The notes beneath the pieces were generated by a model. The model saw only the letters and a program-made list of their open reading frames with translations. It did no database searches and was not told the DNA's origin. This document shows, piece after piece, positions 1-6,798 of a DNA stretch of 9,286 nt (the stretch's first letter is position 1; every line of letters starts with the position of its first letter). Source of the stretch: Spirochaetia bacterium (lineage in GTDB: Bacteria > Spirochaetota > Spirochaetia > Treponematales > Breznakiellaceae). A program made the translations under genes and the position numbers. The DNA lies in assembly GCA_025997895.1 (NCBI GenBank), contig BNVF01000091.1:1-9286 (forward strand). Reading direction: 5' to 3'.

Positions 1-760
1 CGGCATAGCCCTGCTGTAGTTGTGTTTCGGTTTCCTTCAGAGACGCCACAAAAGCAAGGTGCAGCCGCAGGGGTTCTATTGGGGTAAACACGTACTGCCC
101 CGCCAGGTACTGGCTGTGGAGTTTGTCTTTTCCTTCGTTTACATCGAACTGGGCAATAGCGTTCAGCGCCAGACTGGTCCGGCTGCTTAAATCCGGGAAC
201 TCCCCGGTCAGGGCCGCCACTACGCGCCGGGAGGCAAAGTAACTGTCCGCATCCCCATAGTTCAATGCTTTGGCGTAGTTGCTCCCATCGTTAGGTGTCA
301 TTAATATTTCCGCCTGCTCTTTGTACAATAAACCGGTATAAAACAGCGCCGCGCCAAGCCGGACACGGGGAAAGGCGACGCTGCCGCTCAGTCCGTCAAA
401 TAATCCCGCAACCGCCAGACCGGTGGAATCCTGAAACCGCTGTCTGCCCAGAGTCAGAAATACGGCGGAGGTGGGACGCCAGCGCAGTTCTGTCCGCCCC
501 AGGGTAAAAACAGGCGGAAACGTATCTTTATCATCCTGATAGTCAATGATTATTTCGCCGGACACGTAATACGAAAGCCCTGTGCGTACCAGTCCGGAAA
601 TCCAGGGAGTCGCGGTTCCGGTCAAAGAAAACCCTTCCGGCGAAACAGCGGAACCGTATACCGGCTCGGCGTTCAACGCCAGCCCGAAATCCGCGCCAAA
701 TGCCCCCAGGGCAATACCGAGTAATACTATGCACATCAGAAAAGTTGTTTTTCTGTTCAC
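1..760 (-). CDS. Exported outer-membrane-type protein of unknown family, C-terminus outside the window
   Basis: I read an open frame of 253 codons from a GTG at 760-758 to the left edge without a stop; the C-terminus is missing. The first residues (MNRKTTFLMCIVLLGIALG) form a classic signal peptide, with likely cleavage after Ala-Phe-Gly, just before ADFGLALN. The mature part alternates short hydrophobic/aromatic strands with polar turns (for example SGLVRTGLSYYVSGEIIID, VFLTLGRQRF, LGAALFYTGLLY), the pattern of an outer-membrane beta-barrel. GTG is preferred because a GGGGG Shine-Dalgarno (768-772) sits 7 nt upstream and because a start at the next ATG (736-734) would lose the charged n-region. 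The stop of the upstream OmpA gene touches this GTG in the same frame, so the two are probably co-translated. I do not recognise the family. Outer-membrane location is inference from the signal peptide and strand pattern. Confidence 0.78.
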   Translation of the reverse strand, partial: MNRKTTFLMCIVLLGIALGAFGADFGLALNAEPVYGSAVSPEGFSLTGTATPWISGLVRTGLSYYVSGEIIIDYQDDKDTFPPVFTLGRTELRWRPTSAVFLTLGRQRFQDSTGLAVAGLFDGLSGSVAFPRVRLGAALFYTGLLYKEQAEILMTPNDGSNYAKALNYGDADSYFASRRVVAALTGEFPDLSSRTSLALNAIAQFDVNEGKDKLHSQYLAGQYVFTPIEPLRLHLAFVASLKETETQLQQGYA

Positions 761-1765
761 TTAGATTCCCCCGTCCAGAATGGTAATCTCCACCCGCCGG
801 TTTACGGCCTGCCCTTCCGTAGTCGTGTTATCCGCCAGGGGACGTTCCGCCCCGTAGCCCCGGACGGTAATCTCTTCCGTGGTCCGGCAGCCCAGGTACA
901 CGAGAAAATCCGCTACCGACTGCGCCCGGTCACGGGAGATTTGCAGACGCCCCGCAGCGGAACCGGCAAGCGCCGTATGGCCGCCCACCAGAATGGGCCG
1001 CCCCGGATATGTGGAAAGGATAAACGCCACTTTCATAATTTTGATCCGTTCATCTTCGGTAAGCACCGCAGAATCCGGCAGGAATTGGATATTGCTTAAC
1101 GCGATGGTTACCCCTTCGGTAACTACCCGCACCGTCGTATCCGCTACGCCCCGCGCTTCCAGTTCGGTACGAATTTCTTCGGCCATAAGTTCACGCGCTG
1201 AGACCTGCTCCGTCGGTGCCACCGGCGCAAGTTCCGGCGCCAAGGGAGTCTCACCCACAAGGCTTAACACATTTCCCAGGATATGGAAAAACTGTTCACC
1301 CGAAACCCGCATGGCGGGGTCGCTGGGGGGCAGAATACAGCGGAGGTATACCAGTTCCCGGTATGCGTACCGGGGCCCGGTAAAAAGCCGGTAGAGAAAC
1401 CCGCCCCTGAGCGCAAAAGCCTGCATGATAAGGTGGGAAAGTTCCCCCAGCCGGATAGGCGCGTCCGCCGCTGCCTTGGAGGGCAGCCAGCGCTGATCCG
1501 CCGCGTAGGAAAAGGCGGCGGCAGCATCGGAATTGATAGGAATACATTCTGCGGAAGCGAGGACAAAATACGCAGCCTGGGTGTAATTCAGCGCATGGCT
1601 TGCAAGGGCCTCATCCATCAGAGACGCGGTCTGGGCATACGCGGGTACTGATATAAAGGAGAGAAAAATCAGAAATAACGTCAGTAAACCGCAATATTTG
1701 CGAAAATTGCAAGATTTTTCAGTTACAACCCGGGGATACATTATCAAAACTTTCTTTGTGAGCAT
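761..1765 (-). CDS. OmpA-family envelope protein with C-terminal peptidoglycan-binding-type domain
   Basis: This is a 334-residue exported protein. A long n-region leads to a hydrophobic core at about residues 25-41 and an Ala-Tyr-Ala cleavage site after residue 44. Residues 50-170 form a helical region without a motif I can name (includes GPRYAYRELVY). A proline-rich hinge at about 173-185 leads to an OmpA-like domain at about 215-332, recognised by IQFLPDSAVL, GGHT, the SRDRAQSV helix, RGYGAERP and the terminal NRRVEI. Such domains normally hold peptidoglycan stem peptides in the periplasm. The loop here reads GGHTALAGS, so the usual Asp of GHTD is Ala265, while Arg280 is kept. This may match the ornithine-containing peptidoglycan of treponemes, or may mean weak binding. 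The first ATG is chosen because AAGGGA (1771-1776) lies 5 nt upstream; the ATG at codon 9 has a poorer site. It is the first gene of a pair with the downstream barrel-like protein. Confidence 0.9.
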   Translation of the reverse strand: MLTKKVLIMYPRVVTEKSCNFRKYCGLLTLFLIFLSFISVPAYAQTASLMDEALASHALNYTQAAYFVLASAECIPINSDAAAAFSYAADQRWLPSKAAADAPIRLGELSHLIMQAFALRGGFLYRLFTGPRYAYRELVYLRCILPPSDPAMRVSGEQFFHILGNVLSLVGETPLAPELAPVAPTEQVSARELMAEEIRTELEARGVADTTVRVVTEGVTIALSNIQFLPDSAVLTEDERIKIMKVAFILSTYPGRPILVGGHTALAGSAAGRLQISRDRAQSVADFLVYLGCRTTEEITVRGYGAERPLADNTTTEGQAVNRRVEITILDGGI

Positions 1766-1781
1766 TATTTTCCCTTAGTTC

Positions 1782-1804
1782 TGTGTATACTCATAATATA
1801 CACA
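1782..1804. promoter_or_regulatory. Perfect 8-bp inverted repeat in the ompA-like upstream region
   Basis: TGTGTATA (1782-1789) and TATACACA (1797-1804) are exact inverse complements separated by 7 nt. The site lies in the 66-bp AT-rich gap between the exonuclease stop and the OmpA-like start, ending 16 nt before that start codon. It has no GC-rich stem and no following T-run in the minus direction, so it looks more like a protein-binding operator than a terminator. TATA-rich sequence within it could also supply a -10 element, but I could not find a convincing -35 at correct spacing. The operator function is inference. Confidence 0.4.
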
Positions 1805-1831
1805 TTATTTTCAGGAAAATCTACCTATCGC

Positions 1832-2458
1832 CTATATAGCACAGCACCTGACAAATATCTCCATGCAAAGCCGGGCGTCGTCCAAAGCCCGGTGGGCCGC
1901 CTCAGCTTTGAGCCCCAAATCCGGGGCAAGGTTCTGCAGGCTGTAGCGCTCCCTGCCGGGAAAGAGCCGCCGAGCCATGAGCAGGGTATCGGCGGTTTTA
2001 TTGGGCAGGGTGGGAAAGGGCGGCGTCCAGGGAGCGGCGGATTCGGCAAACAGACGTCCCCCCGCAGTCTCGCCGCCGCGTGAGAGCCGTCCGGCTTCGT
2101 AAAGCCGCTGGAGACTTGCGTTGACAAAGCCGCAGTCAAAAGGGGCATTATGCGCCACAATAATAGTATCCTTTATAAAGCGGAGAAAATCAGGCAGCGC
2201 TTCCTCTATGGCAGGCTGGCCGGCGAGCATGGCATCGGTAATCTTGTTCACCCTGCCCGCATCGGGAGGCATGGGAATACCCGGATTGACAAGTGTCGCA
2301 TAACGGGCGATAACTCCCCGCCGGTCAAACTTGACCGCCCCGAATTCGGCAATACGATCCTGTTTGGGATCAAGCCCGGTGGTTTCAAGATCAAAGGCGG
2401 TAAAGGCCGCTCCTTCGGCGTACGCCTTTATAGCCCAGTCATAGGATTCCAATGGCAA
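1832..2458 (-). CDS. DEDDh-family 3'-5' exonuclease (DNA polymerase III epsilon-like)
   Basis: The 208-residue product has all signature motifs of DnaQ-like exonucleases, which remove nucleotides from DNA or RNA 3' ends using two metal ions. Exo I is FDLETTGLDP (Asp23, Glu25), Exo II is VAHNAPFD (Asp108), and Exo III is HRALDDA (His189, Asp194). Residues 125-150 hold a Gly/Pro-rich stretch that looks like a loop insertion between Exo II and Exo III. The protein is a stand-alone exonuclease domain, without a helicase, polymerase or BRCT domain, so it could be a proofreading epsilon-type subunit or a general repair/RNA-trimming nuclease; the sequence does not decide. The start is uncertain: TTG at 2458 is the first start-type codon after the phosphosugar mutase stop, in the same frame, with no good Shine-Dalgarno. 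Another TTG follows two codons later. Translation probably depends on coupling to the upstream gene. Confidence 0.88.
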   Translation of the reverse strand: MPLESYDWAIKAYAEGAAFTAFDLETTGLDPKQDRIAEFGAVKFDRRGVIARYATLVNPGIPMPPDAGRVNKITDAMLAGQPAIEEALPDFLRFIKDTIIVAHNAPFDCGFVNASLQRLYEAGRLSRGGETAGGRLFAESAAPWTPPFPTLPNKTADTLLMARRLFPGRERYSLQNLAPDLGLKAEAAHRALDDARLCMEIFVRCCAI

Positions 2459-2461
2459 GCG

Positions 2462-4207
2462 TTAATCGCCAATGACCTGGCGAATGTCCTTCTTGATGGC
2501 ATCCAGTTTCCGGGCAGCTTCCGCTTTTGCGGCATCCAGCCCGCCGGACCCGACAGCGGCGCAGCAGGTGGCGTAGAATTTGATCTTTGGCTCGGTGCCG
2601 CTGGGGCGGGCGCTGACCATGGTGCCGTCTTCCAGGTAGAACTGGAGCACATCGCTGGGGGGGAGACCGTCCGCGCCTTTTTCAAGATCCCGTACCCTGG
2701 TTATTTTTATGCCGCCCAGAGCCGCAGGCGGGCCGGAGCGGTACTTGTCCATGATGCCTTTCATGATTGCCGGGCCTTCGGGCCCCTGGAAGTATTTGGA
2801 GATTCCCATTTCCTGCCAGTAGCCGCAGATCTTGTAGAGCTCGTCCAGCCGGTCAAGCAGGCCCTTGCCCTTGCTGCGCCAGTAGAGGGTCATTTCCGCG
2901 GTAAGGGCGGCGGCGGAAACCCCGTCCTTGTCGCGGACTTCGGTTTCCACCAGGTAGCCGTAGCTTTCCTCAGTACCGAATACAAAACTCTTTGCGCCGC
3001 TTTCACCGTTTTCCCATTGGCGCATAACATCGGCGATCCATTTAAAGCCGGTAAGGCACTCAAAACATTCGGCGCCGTAGTATTGGGCTACCCGTTTTTG
3101 CATACCCGTAGTTACGATGGAGTTCACCATAGCGGCGTTTTGCGGCAGCTTCCCCAGCTCTTTGAGGGAGAGGAAAATATAATCCGCCAGCAATACGCCC
3201 ATCTGGTTTCCCGTAACAAGGGTGTAACTTCCCTGCGCAGGCGAGTTCGAGGGAACGGCAATACCAAAGCGGTCGGCATCGGGGTCGGTGGCCATTACCA
3301 CATCGGCCTTTTCTTTGGCGCCCAGTTTGATTGCCATGTCCAGGGCGGCAGCTTCCTCCGGGTTGGGGAAGGCCACTGTGGGAAAGTTCCCGTCGCCTTC
3401 GCGCTGCTCCGGCACGGTAATCACCTTGAGTCCCAGATCGCCTAACACCTTTTCAACGTGCATGGCGCCGGTGCCGTGCAGGGGCGTGTAGACAATTTTC
3501 ACTTCGCCGGCTTTCGCCTTTATTAAATCGGGCCGGAACAGTTTTGACTTCACCATAGCCTGATAGGGCTCATCCACTTCTTTGTCGATTATGGTGAGGA
3601 GCCCCTTGTCCAGTGCTTCCCCTCTGGCAATTTCTTTGATAATTTTGACCGCCGCAACTTCGTCGATGATTCCCGTATCATGGGGGGGGATCACCTGGGA
3701 GCCGTCGTTCCAGTAGGCTTTGTAGCCGTTGTACTGGGGCGGGTTGTGGCTGGCGGTAACCACTATACCCGTATCGCAGCCCAGGCTGCGTATGGCAAAG
3801 GACAGCTCCGGCGTGGGCCGCAGGGATGAAAAGAGCCAGGTCTTGATGCCGTTAGCCGCAAAGATGAGCGCCGCAGCCTCGGCAAATTCCGCCGAATAAT
3901 GGCGGCTGTCAAAGGCGATAACTGCCGAGAGTTTTCCCGTTGCGGCCTTTTGGGGGAAGGCTTTGATAAGATAGCTTGCCAGCCCCTGGGTGGCGCTTTT
4001 TACCACCAGGGTATTCATGCGGTTATAGCCGCCGCCTATTACCCCCCGTAAACCGCCGGTGCCGAATTCCAGGTCCCGGTAAAAGCGGTCTTCCAGTTCC
4101 TTCCAATCTTCAGCGGCAAGAAGTTTTTCCACCTCAGAGCGGAAGTTGGCGTCCTTTTCCCTGGCGATATAATCTTTGGCGCGTTCAGTAATGGCGTTTT
4201 TATCCAT
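2462..4207 (-). CDS. Phosphoglucomutase/phosphomannomutase (alpha-D-phosphohexomutase family, PgcA-like)
   Basis: This cytoplasmic enzyme interconverts hexose-1- and hexose-6-phosphates, linking glycolysis with sugar-nucleotide, glycogen and envelope polysaccharide synthesis. At 581 residues it fits the long PgcA-type branch. All four family sites are present: the catalytic phosphoserine loop TASHNP (Ser153), the magnesium loop DPDADRFG (Asp308, Asp310, Asp312), the sugar-binding loop GTEESYG (411-417), and the phosphate-binding loop RPSGTEPK (534-541). The N-terminal FGTGGLRG (48-55) is also typical. I start at ATG 4207 because AGGAGAGG (4215-4222) lies 7 nt upstream; an earlier in-frame ATG at 4225 overlaps the chemoreceptor stop but has only a weak site and would add six residues. 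It is the middle gene of a chemoreceptor-mutase-exonuclease operon. Whether glucose or mannose phosphate is preferred cannot be told. An 8-C homopolymer lies within the gene at 3682-3689. Confidence 0.95.
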   Translation of the reverse strand: MDKNAITERAKDYIAREKDANFRSEVEKLLAAEDWKELEDRFYRDLEFGTGGLRGVIGGGYNRMNTLVVKSATQGLASYLIKAFPQKAATGKLSAVIAFDSRHYSAEFAEAAALIFAANGIKTWLFSSLRPTPELSFAIRSLGCDTGIVVTASHNPPQYNGYKAYWNDGSQVIPPHDTGIIDEVAAVKIIKEIARGEALDKGLLTIIDKEVDEPYQAMVKSKLFRPDLIKAKAGEVKIVYTPLHGTGAMHVEKVLGDLGLKVITVPEQREGDGNFPTVAFPNPEEAAALDMAIKLGAKEKADVVMATDPDADRFGIAVPSNSPAQGSYTLVTGNQMGVLLADYIFLSLKELGKLPQNAAMVNSIVTTGMQKRVAQYYGAECFECLTGFKWIADVMRQWENGESGAKSFVFGTEESYGYLVETEVRDKDGVSAAALTAEMTLYWRSKGKGLLDRLDELYKICGYWQEMGISKYFQGPEGPAIMKGIMDKYRSGPPAALGGIKITRVRDLEKGADGLPPSDVLQFYLEDGTMVSARPSGTEPKIKFYATCCAAVGSGGLDAAKAEAARKLDAIKKDIRQVIGD

Positions 4208-4221
4208 CTTTTTTCCTCTCC

Positions 4222-6381
4222 TCATTCAACCTTAAACTTCGAAACTTCCCGTACCAAAGTGTCAATATTCTCCCGGTTCTTGCCGCTTATCTCGTTCACC
4301 CGGTTGACCGCCACATTGATCTGCTCGGCACCGGAGGCCATTTCGTTCATGCCGCCGGTGATCTCCTGGGTTACCACTTCAAGATTTTTGCTCTCCTGAA
4401 TGACTTCCTTTGAGCCTTCAAGCATTTCCTCTGCGCCGCCTTTTACCTGCTGGGTGATCTCGTTCAGGTTGGCAATAGCCTCCAGTATCTGCTTGCTGCC
4501 TTCGCTCTGCTCTTCCATAGCGTTGCGGATGTTCGCTTCCTGATCCGACACAGTCTTCACGCCGCCGTCAATGGCTTCAAACTTGTTGAGCACGTTATCG
4601 GTGGAGTGGGTTATCTTGTCGATGGATTCCTTGATCTTTTTGAGCACCGTGGAAATGGTCTTGGACTGCTCGCTGGAAGACTCGGCAAGTTTACGGATTT
4701 CATCGGCGACTACCGCGAAGCCCTTGCCCGCCTCGCCGGCGTGGGCGGCTTCAATGGCGGCGTTCATACTCAATAAATTGGTTTGGCTCGCTATGTTTTC
4801 CATTACTGCGTTAATTTCCAGTAAGCCCTCGGATTCACGGGAGATTTCCTGAATGTCGGTTGCCACTTCCTGCAGGCCGGTACGGCCCACCTCGGAAGCG
4901 GAGGTGAGTTCGTTCACGTTTTCGACGTTTTTCATCAGAGTTTGGGTAACGGACTGGATATTGGCAAGCATTTCCTCAATGGCCGAGGAGGACTGGGACA
5001 CGCTGGAGGTCTGGTGATCCACATGGCCATTGAGCTTGTCGATATTCACCGTTATCTGCTCCATAGTGGCGTTGGTCTCGGTAACGCTGGCGCTCTGGTT
5101 GATCACCCTGCCTTTAATACTTTGAATATTGGCGGTGATCTCGTTAATCGCCGCAGCGGTCTCGGTCATGTTGGATGCCAGCTCGTTGCCTATGTCAAAC
5201 AGAGTTACCGCCTGCCGCTTGATGATAATGATCAAGTTTTTGATCTTTTCCAGGGTGAGGTTGAAGTAACGGCTCAAGTCTGCCACTTCATCATTACCAT
5301 GTACAGGGATGGTTTTGGTCAGGTCCCCTTCACCCTCGGAAATATCCTGGAGGGTCAGGGCCACGTTGACCACGGGCTTTATCGTAAAGCTGATAGTAAA
5401 GAAGATGACCAGTGAGGCGATGATCACCATGGATACCCCGAGGAAGGCGGTGAAGTACCGCATACTGTATACCGCCGCCAGGACGGTCCCCATCGGCGCC
5501 ACGGAGAATGTGGTCCAGGCGGTTGTGCTGTCGCCGGTATAGAAGGGATAATTCACCAGGATATTCCTGTTGTAGTTGATCTGGTGGTAGGTGCCGGTCT
5601 TGAGGGAATCTTCCACCAGTCTCATGCCTTCGGTTCCCAGTACTTCCGTGCCGACATCGTGAAAGTTTTGACCAACTCTATCGCGGATGGGATGGGCGAC
5701 TATGACACCGTTGTTGGCATACAGCGCCGCATAGCCGTCACCGTAAGGTTTTGATTCCTCAACCAGCTTCTGGACCGGGGACAGATCCACCCCCACGCCC
5801 ACATAGCCAAGGACGGCTCCGGTGACGTCGTCTTCAATCGGGGAAGTCATCAGGACAAACATGACATCTTTCCCGTTATGATTGAAGGGATAGATGGGAT
5901 CGCTTATCGTTTCCGTCTTGTCATTGGCGGCGATGGCGGCAAGGCAGCGGTTGTATTCCGGCGGGTTCCAGGTTGAGAAATCGTGGTATTCAACTTTACC
6001 CGTCTCCCTGGTGTAGATGGTGCTGTACACCGGATTTCCCCGGTCGATGAGACCGGGCTTCCACACCGAGTAGATCCCTATCATGTCGGGGTTCGATTCC
6101 AGAGTGCTGCGCAGGGCCATGTCAAAATAGGGCCGCCGCGTATTTTCGTCCAGGTCCTTATAGCCGTTGAACACATTGGACAAAGTATCAATGGCATCCA
6201 TAGACAGCTCAAGCTGCTGCTGCATATGCATGGACAGAGCCTCGCTCATATTCCGCATATTCTCAAAGGCAACTTCAGTCTGCAATCTCCGGGACTGGCC
6301 CAACAGGATGATGGACACCGTGGCGACCACCACCACCATCAATGCTGCAATAATAAAGGTAAGCCGGAATCGTAATTTCAT
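4222..6381 (-). CDS. Methyl-accepting chemotaxis protein with Cache-type periplasmic sensor
   Basis: This 719-residue transmembrane receptor would sense a small molecule outside the membrane and control the CheA/CheW kinase and hence motility. In order: first membrane segment at about 8-28; extracytoplasmic sensor at about 29-308 with the layout of a double Cache domain (membrane-distal part with [12 protein letters not shown] and WNPPEYNRC, proximal part with [17 protein letters not shown]); second membrane segment at about 311-333; HAMP domain at about 334-386 ([18 protein letters not shown]); then a long coiled-coil signalling domain. The conserved hairpin tip is at about 530-565 ([20 protein letters not shown], then [16 protein letters not shown]). 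Gln/Glu-rich heptads on both arms are candidate methylation sites. There is no CheR-tethering pentapeptide at the C-terminus, which ends KFKVE. AAAGGAG (6390-6396) lies 8 nt before the ATG. The ligand is unknown. The gene is divergent from a sodium-pump decarboxylase operon. Confidence 0.95.
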   Translation of the reverse strand: MKLRFRLTFIIAALMVVVVATVSIILLGQSRRLQTEVAFENMRNMSEALSMHMQQQLELSMDAIDTLSNVFNGYKDLDENTRRPYFDMALRSTLESNPDMIGIYSVWKPGLIDRGNPVYSTIYTRETGKVEYHDFSTWNPPEYNRCLAAIAANDKTETISDPIYPFNHNGKDVMFVLMTSPIEDDVTGAVLGYVGVGVDLSPVQKLVEESKPYGDGYAALYANNGVIVAHPIRDRVGQNFHDVGTEVLGTEGMRLVEDSLKTGTYHQINYNRNILVNYPFYTGDSTTAWTTFSVAPMGTVLAAVYSMRYFTAFLGVSMVIIASLVIFFTISFTIKPVVNVALTLQDISEGEGDLTKTIPVHGNDEVADLSRYFNLTLEKIKNLIIIIKRQAVTLFDIGNELASNMTETAAAINEITANIQSIKGRVINQSASVTETNATMEQITVNIDKLNGHVDHQTSSVSQSSSAIEEMLANIQSVTQTLMKNVENVNELTSASEVGRTGLQEVATDIQEISRESEGLLEINAVMENIASQTNLLSMNAAIEAAHAGEAGKGFAVVADEIRKLAESSSEQSKTISTVLKKIKESIDKITHSTDNVLNKFEAIDGGVKTVSDQEANIRNAMEEQSEGSKQILEAIANLNEITQQVKGGAEEMLEGSKEVIQESKNLEVVTQEITGGMNEMASGAEQINVAVNRVNEISGKNRENIDTLVREVSKFKVE

Positions 6382-6424
6382 AGGGTGTTCTCCTTTAGTT
6401 CAACTGGAAGTAATGTAACTATAT

Positions 6425-6445
6425 AATGTAAGTATACTATACATT
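6425..6445. promoter_or_regulatory. Candidate operator: AATGTA-N9-TACATT inverted repeat
   Basis: AATGTA (6425-6430) and TACATT (6440-6445) are inverse complements spaced by 9 nt; the spacer contains the palindrome AGTATACT (6431-6438). The site covers the predicted -10 of the chemoreceptor promoter, where a bound repressor would block transcription. A direct repeat of the left part, TAATGTAA, also occurs at 6411-6418 and 6424-6431. A second short dyad, TTGAA-N6-TTCAA (6444-6459), covers the -35. AT-rich DNA yields such dyads by chance, so confidence is low. Confidence 0.3.
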
Positions 6446-6459
6446 GAAAATATATTCAA
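6431..6459 (-). promoter_or_regulatory. Sigma70-like promoter for the chemoreceptor operon
   Basis: Read on the minus strand, TTGAAT (6459-6454) is followed by exactly 17 nt and then TATACT (6436-6431), a good vegetative promoter layout with the -10 about 50 nt upstream of the chemoreceptor ATG. The surrounding DNA is strongly AT-rich compared with the coding regions. The call is based on consensus match only. Confidence 0.5.
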
Positions 6460-6489
6460 CAATTGCTGGCCTTGCTGTCATTTCCGGCC

Positions 6490-6519
6490 TTGCCATTCAG
6501 CGCCGGTTTTGAGTATGAT
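6490..6519 (+). promoter_or_regulatory. Sigma70-like promoter for the oadGAB operon
   Basis: TTGCCA (6490-6495), 18 nt, then TATGAT (6514-6519) gives five of six matches to each consensus hexamer. Transcription would begin near 6526, leaving a leader of about 20 nt that contains the GGAGG Shine-Dalgarno. The short leader leaves no room for a riboswitch. The call is from consensus only. Confidence 0.5.
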
Positions 6520-6544
6520 ACAGCATACAAACAACGGAGGAAAT

Positions 6545-6787
6545 ATGACTATAGTTGAAATGTTGGAGCAAAGCGGGATTCTGACCCTGCTTGGCATGGG
6601 AATCGTGTTTAGTTTTCTGATTATCCTGATTATCTCCATTACCCTGGTGGGGAAGCTCATCCATGCCCTGGGGGTGGATAAGGATGTGAGCGCTCCGACC
6701 AAGAGCGCCCCGGCTTCCGGCGGAAACAACGCTGCGGTAACCGCCGCCATAACGGCCGCAGTTAATGAATACCAAAAAACTAATTGA
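6545..6787 (+). CDS. oadG: Oxaloacetate decarboxylase gamma subunit (sodium pump membrane anchor)
   Basis: The 80-residue protein has one membrane segment at about 13-35 (ILTLLGMGIVFSFLIILIIS) and a cytoplasmic tail. The tail has a Lys/Ala/Ser-rich linker and a short helix (AAVTAAITAAVNEYQK) that resembles the C-terminal helix of OadG-family subunits. In the complex, this subunit joins the soluble alpha subunit to the membrane beta subunit and promotes assembly. ATG at 6545 is used because GGAGG (6536-6540) lies 4 nt upstream; an in-frame TTG at 6509 would place this Shine-Dalgarno inside the gene. The tail lacks the histidines that bind zinc in the Klebsiella protein, as I recall it. It is the first gene of the operon, 11 nt before oadA. 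A single-pass subunit this small cannot be distinguished by sequence alone from the gamma/delta subunit of methylmalonyl-CoA decarboxylase; the neighbours decide. Confidence 0.85.
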   Translation: MTIVEMLEQSGILTLLGMGIVFSFLIILIISITLVGKLIHALGVDKDVSAPTKSAPASGGNNAAVTAAITAAVNEYQKTN

Positions 6788-6798
6788 AGGAAGGAAAA

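Noticed and set aside
1782..1810. Dyad as a transcription terminator for the exonuclease operon
   Set aside because: The stem is AT-rich and weak, and no T-run follows it in the direction of transcription.
2150..3445. Plus-strand open frame of 431 codons opposite the exonuclease and mutase genes
   Set aside because: The minus strand carries complete catalytic motifs of two enzymes here. The plus-strand frame starts inside the exonuclease, has no convincing ribosome site, and has Gly/Val/Phe-rich composition typical of the shadow of GC-rich coding DNA.
4942..5415. Plus-strand open frame of 157 codons opposite the chemoreceptor
   Set aside because: It is antisense to the HAMP and signalling region of the chemoreceptor, has no ribosome site, and its His/Gly-rich content mirrors the opposite strand's coiled-coil codons.
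6382..6544. Small RNA, riboswitch or small gene in the divergent intergenic region
   Set aside because: The oad leader is only about 20 nt, no structured GC-rich fold is visible, and the short open frames there lack ribosome sites; the space is filled by two promoters.
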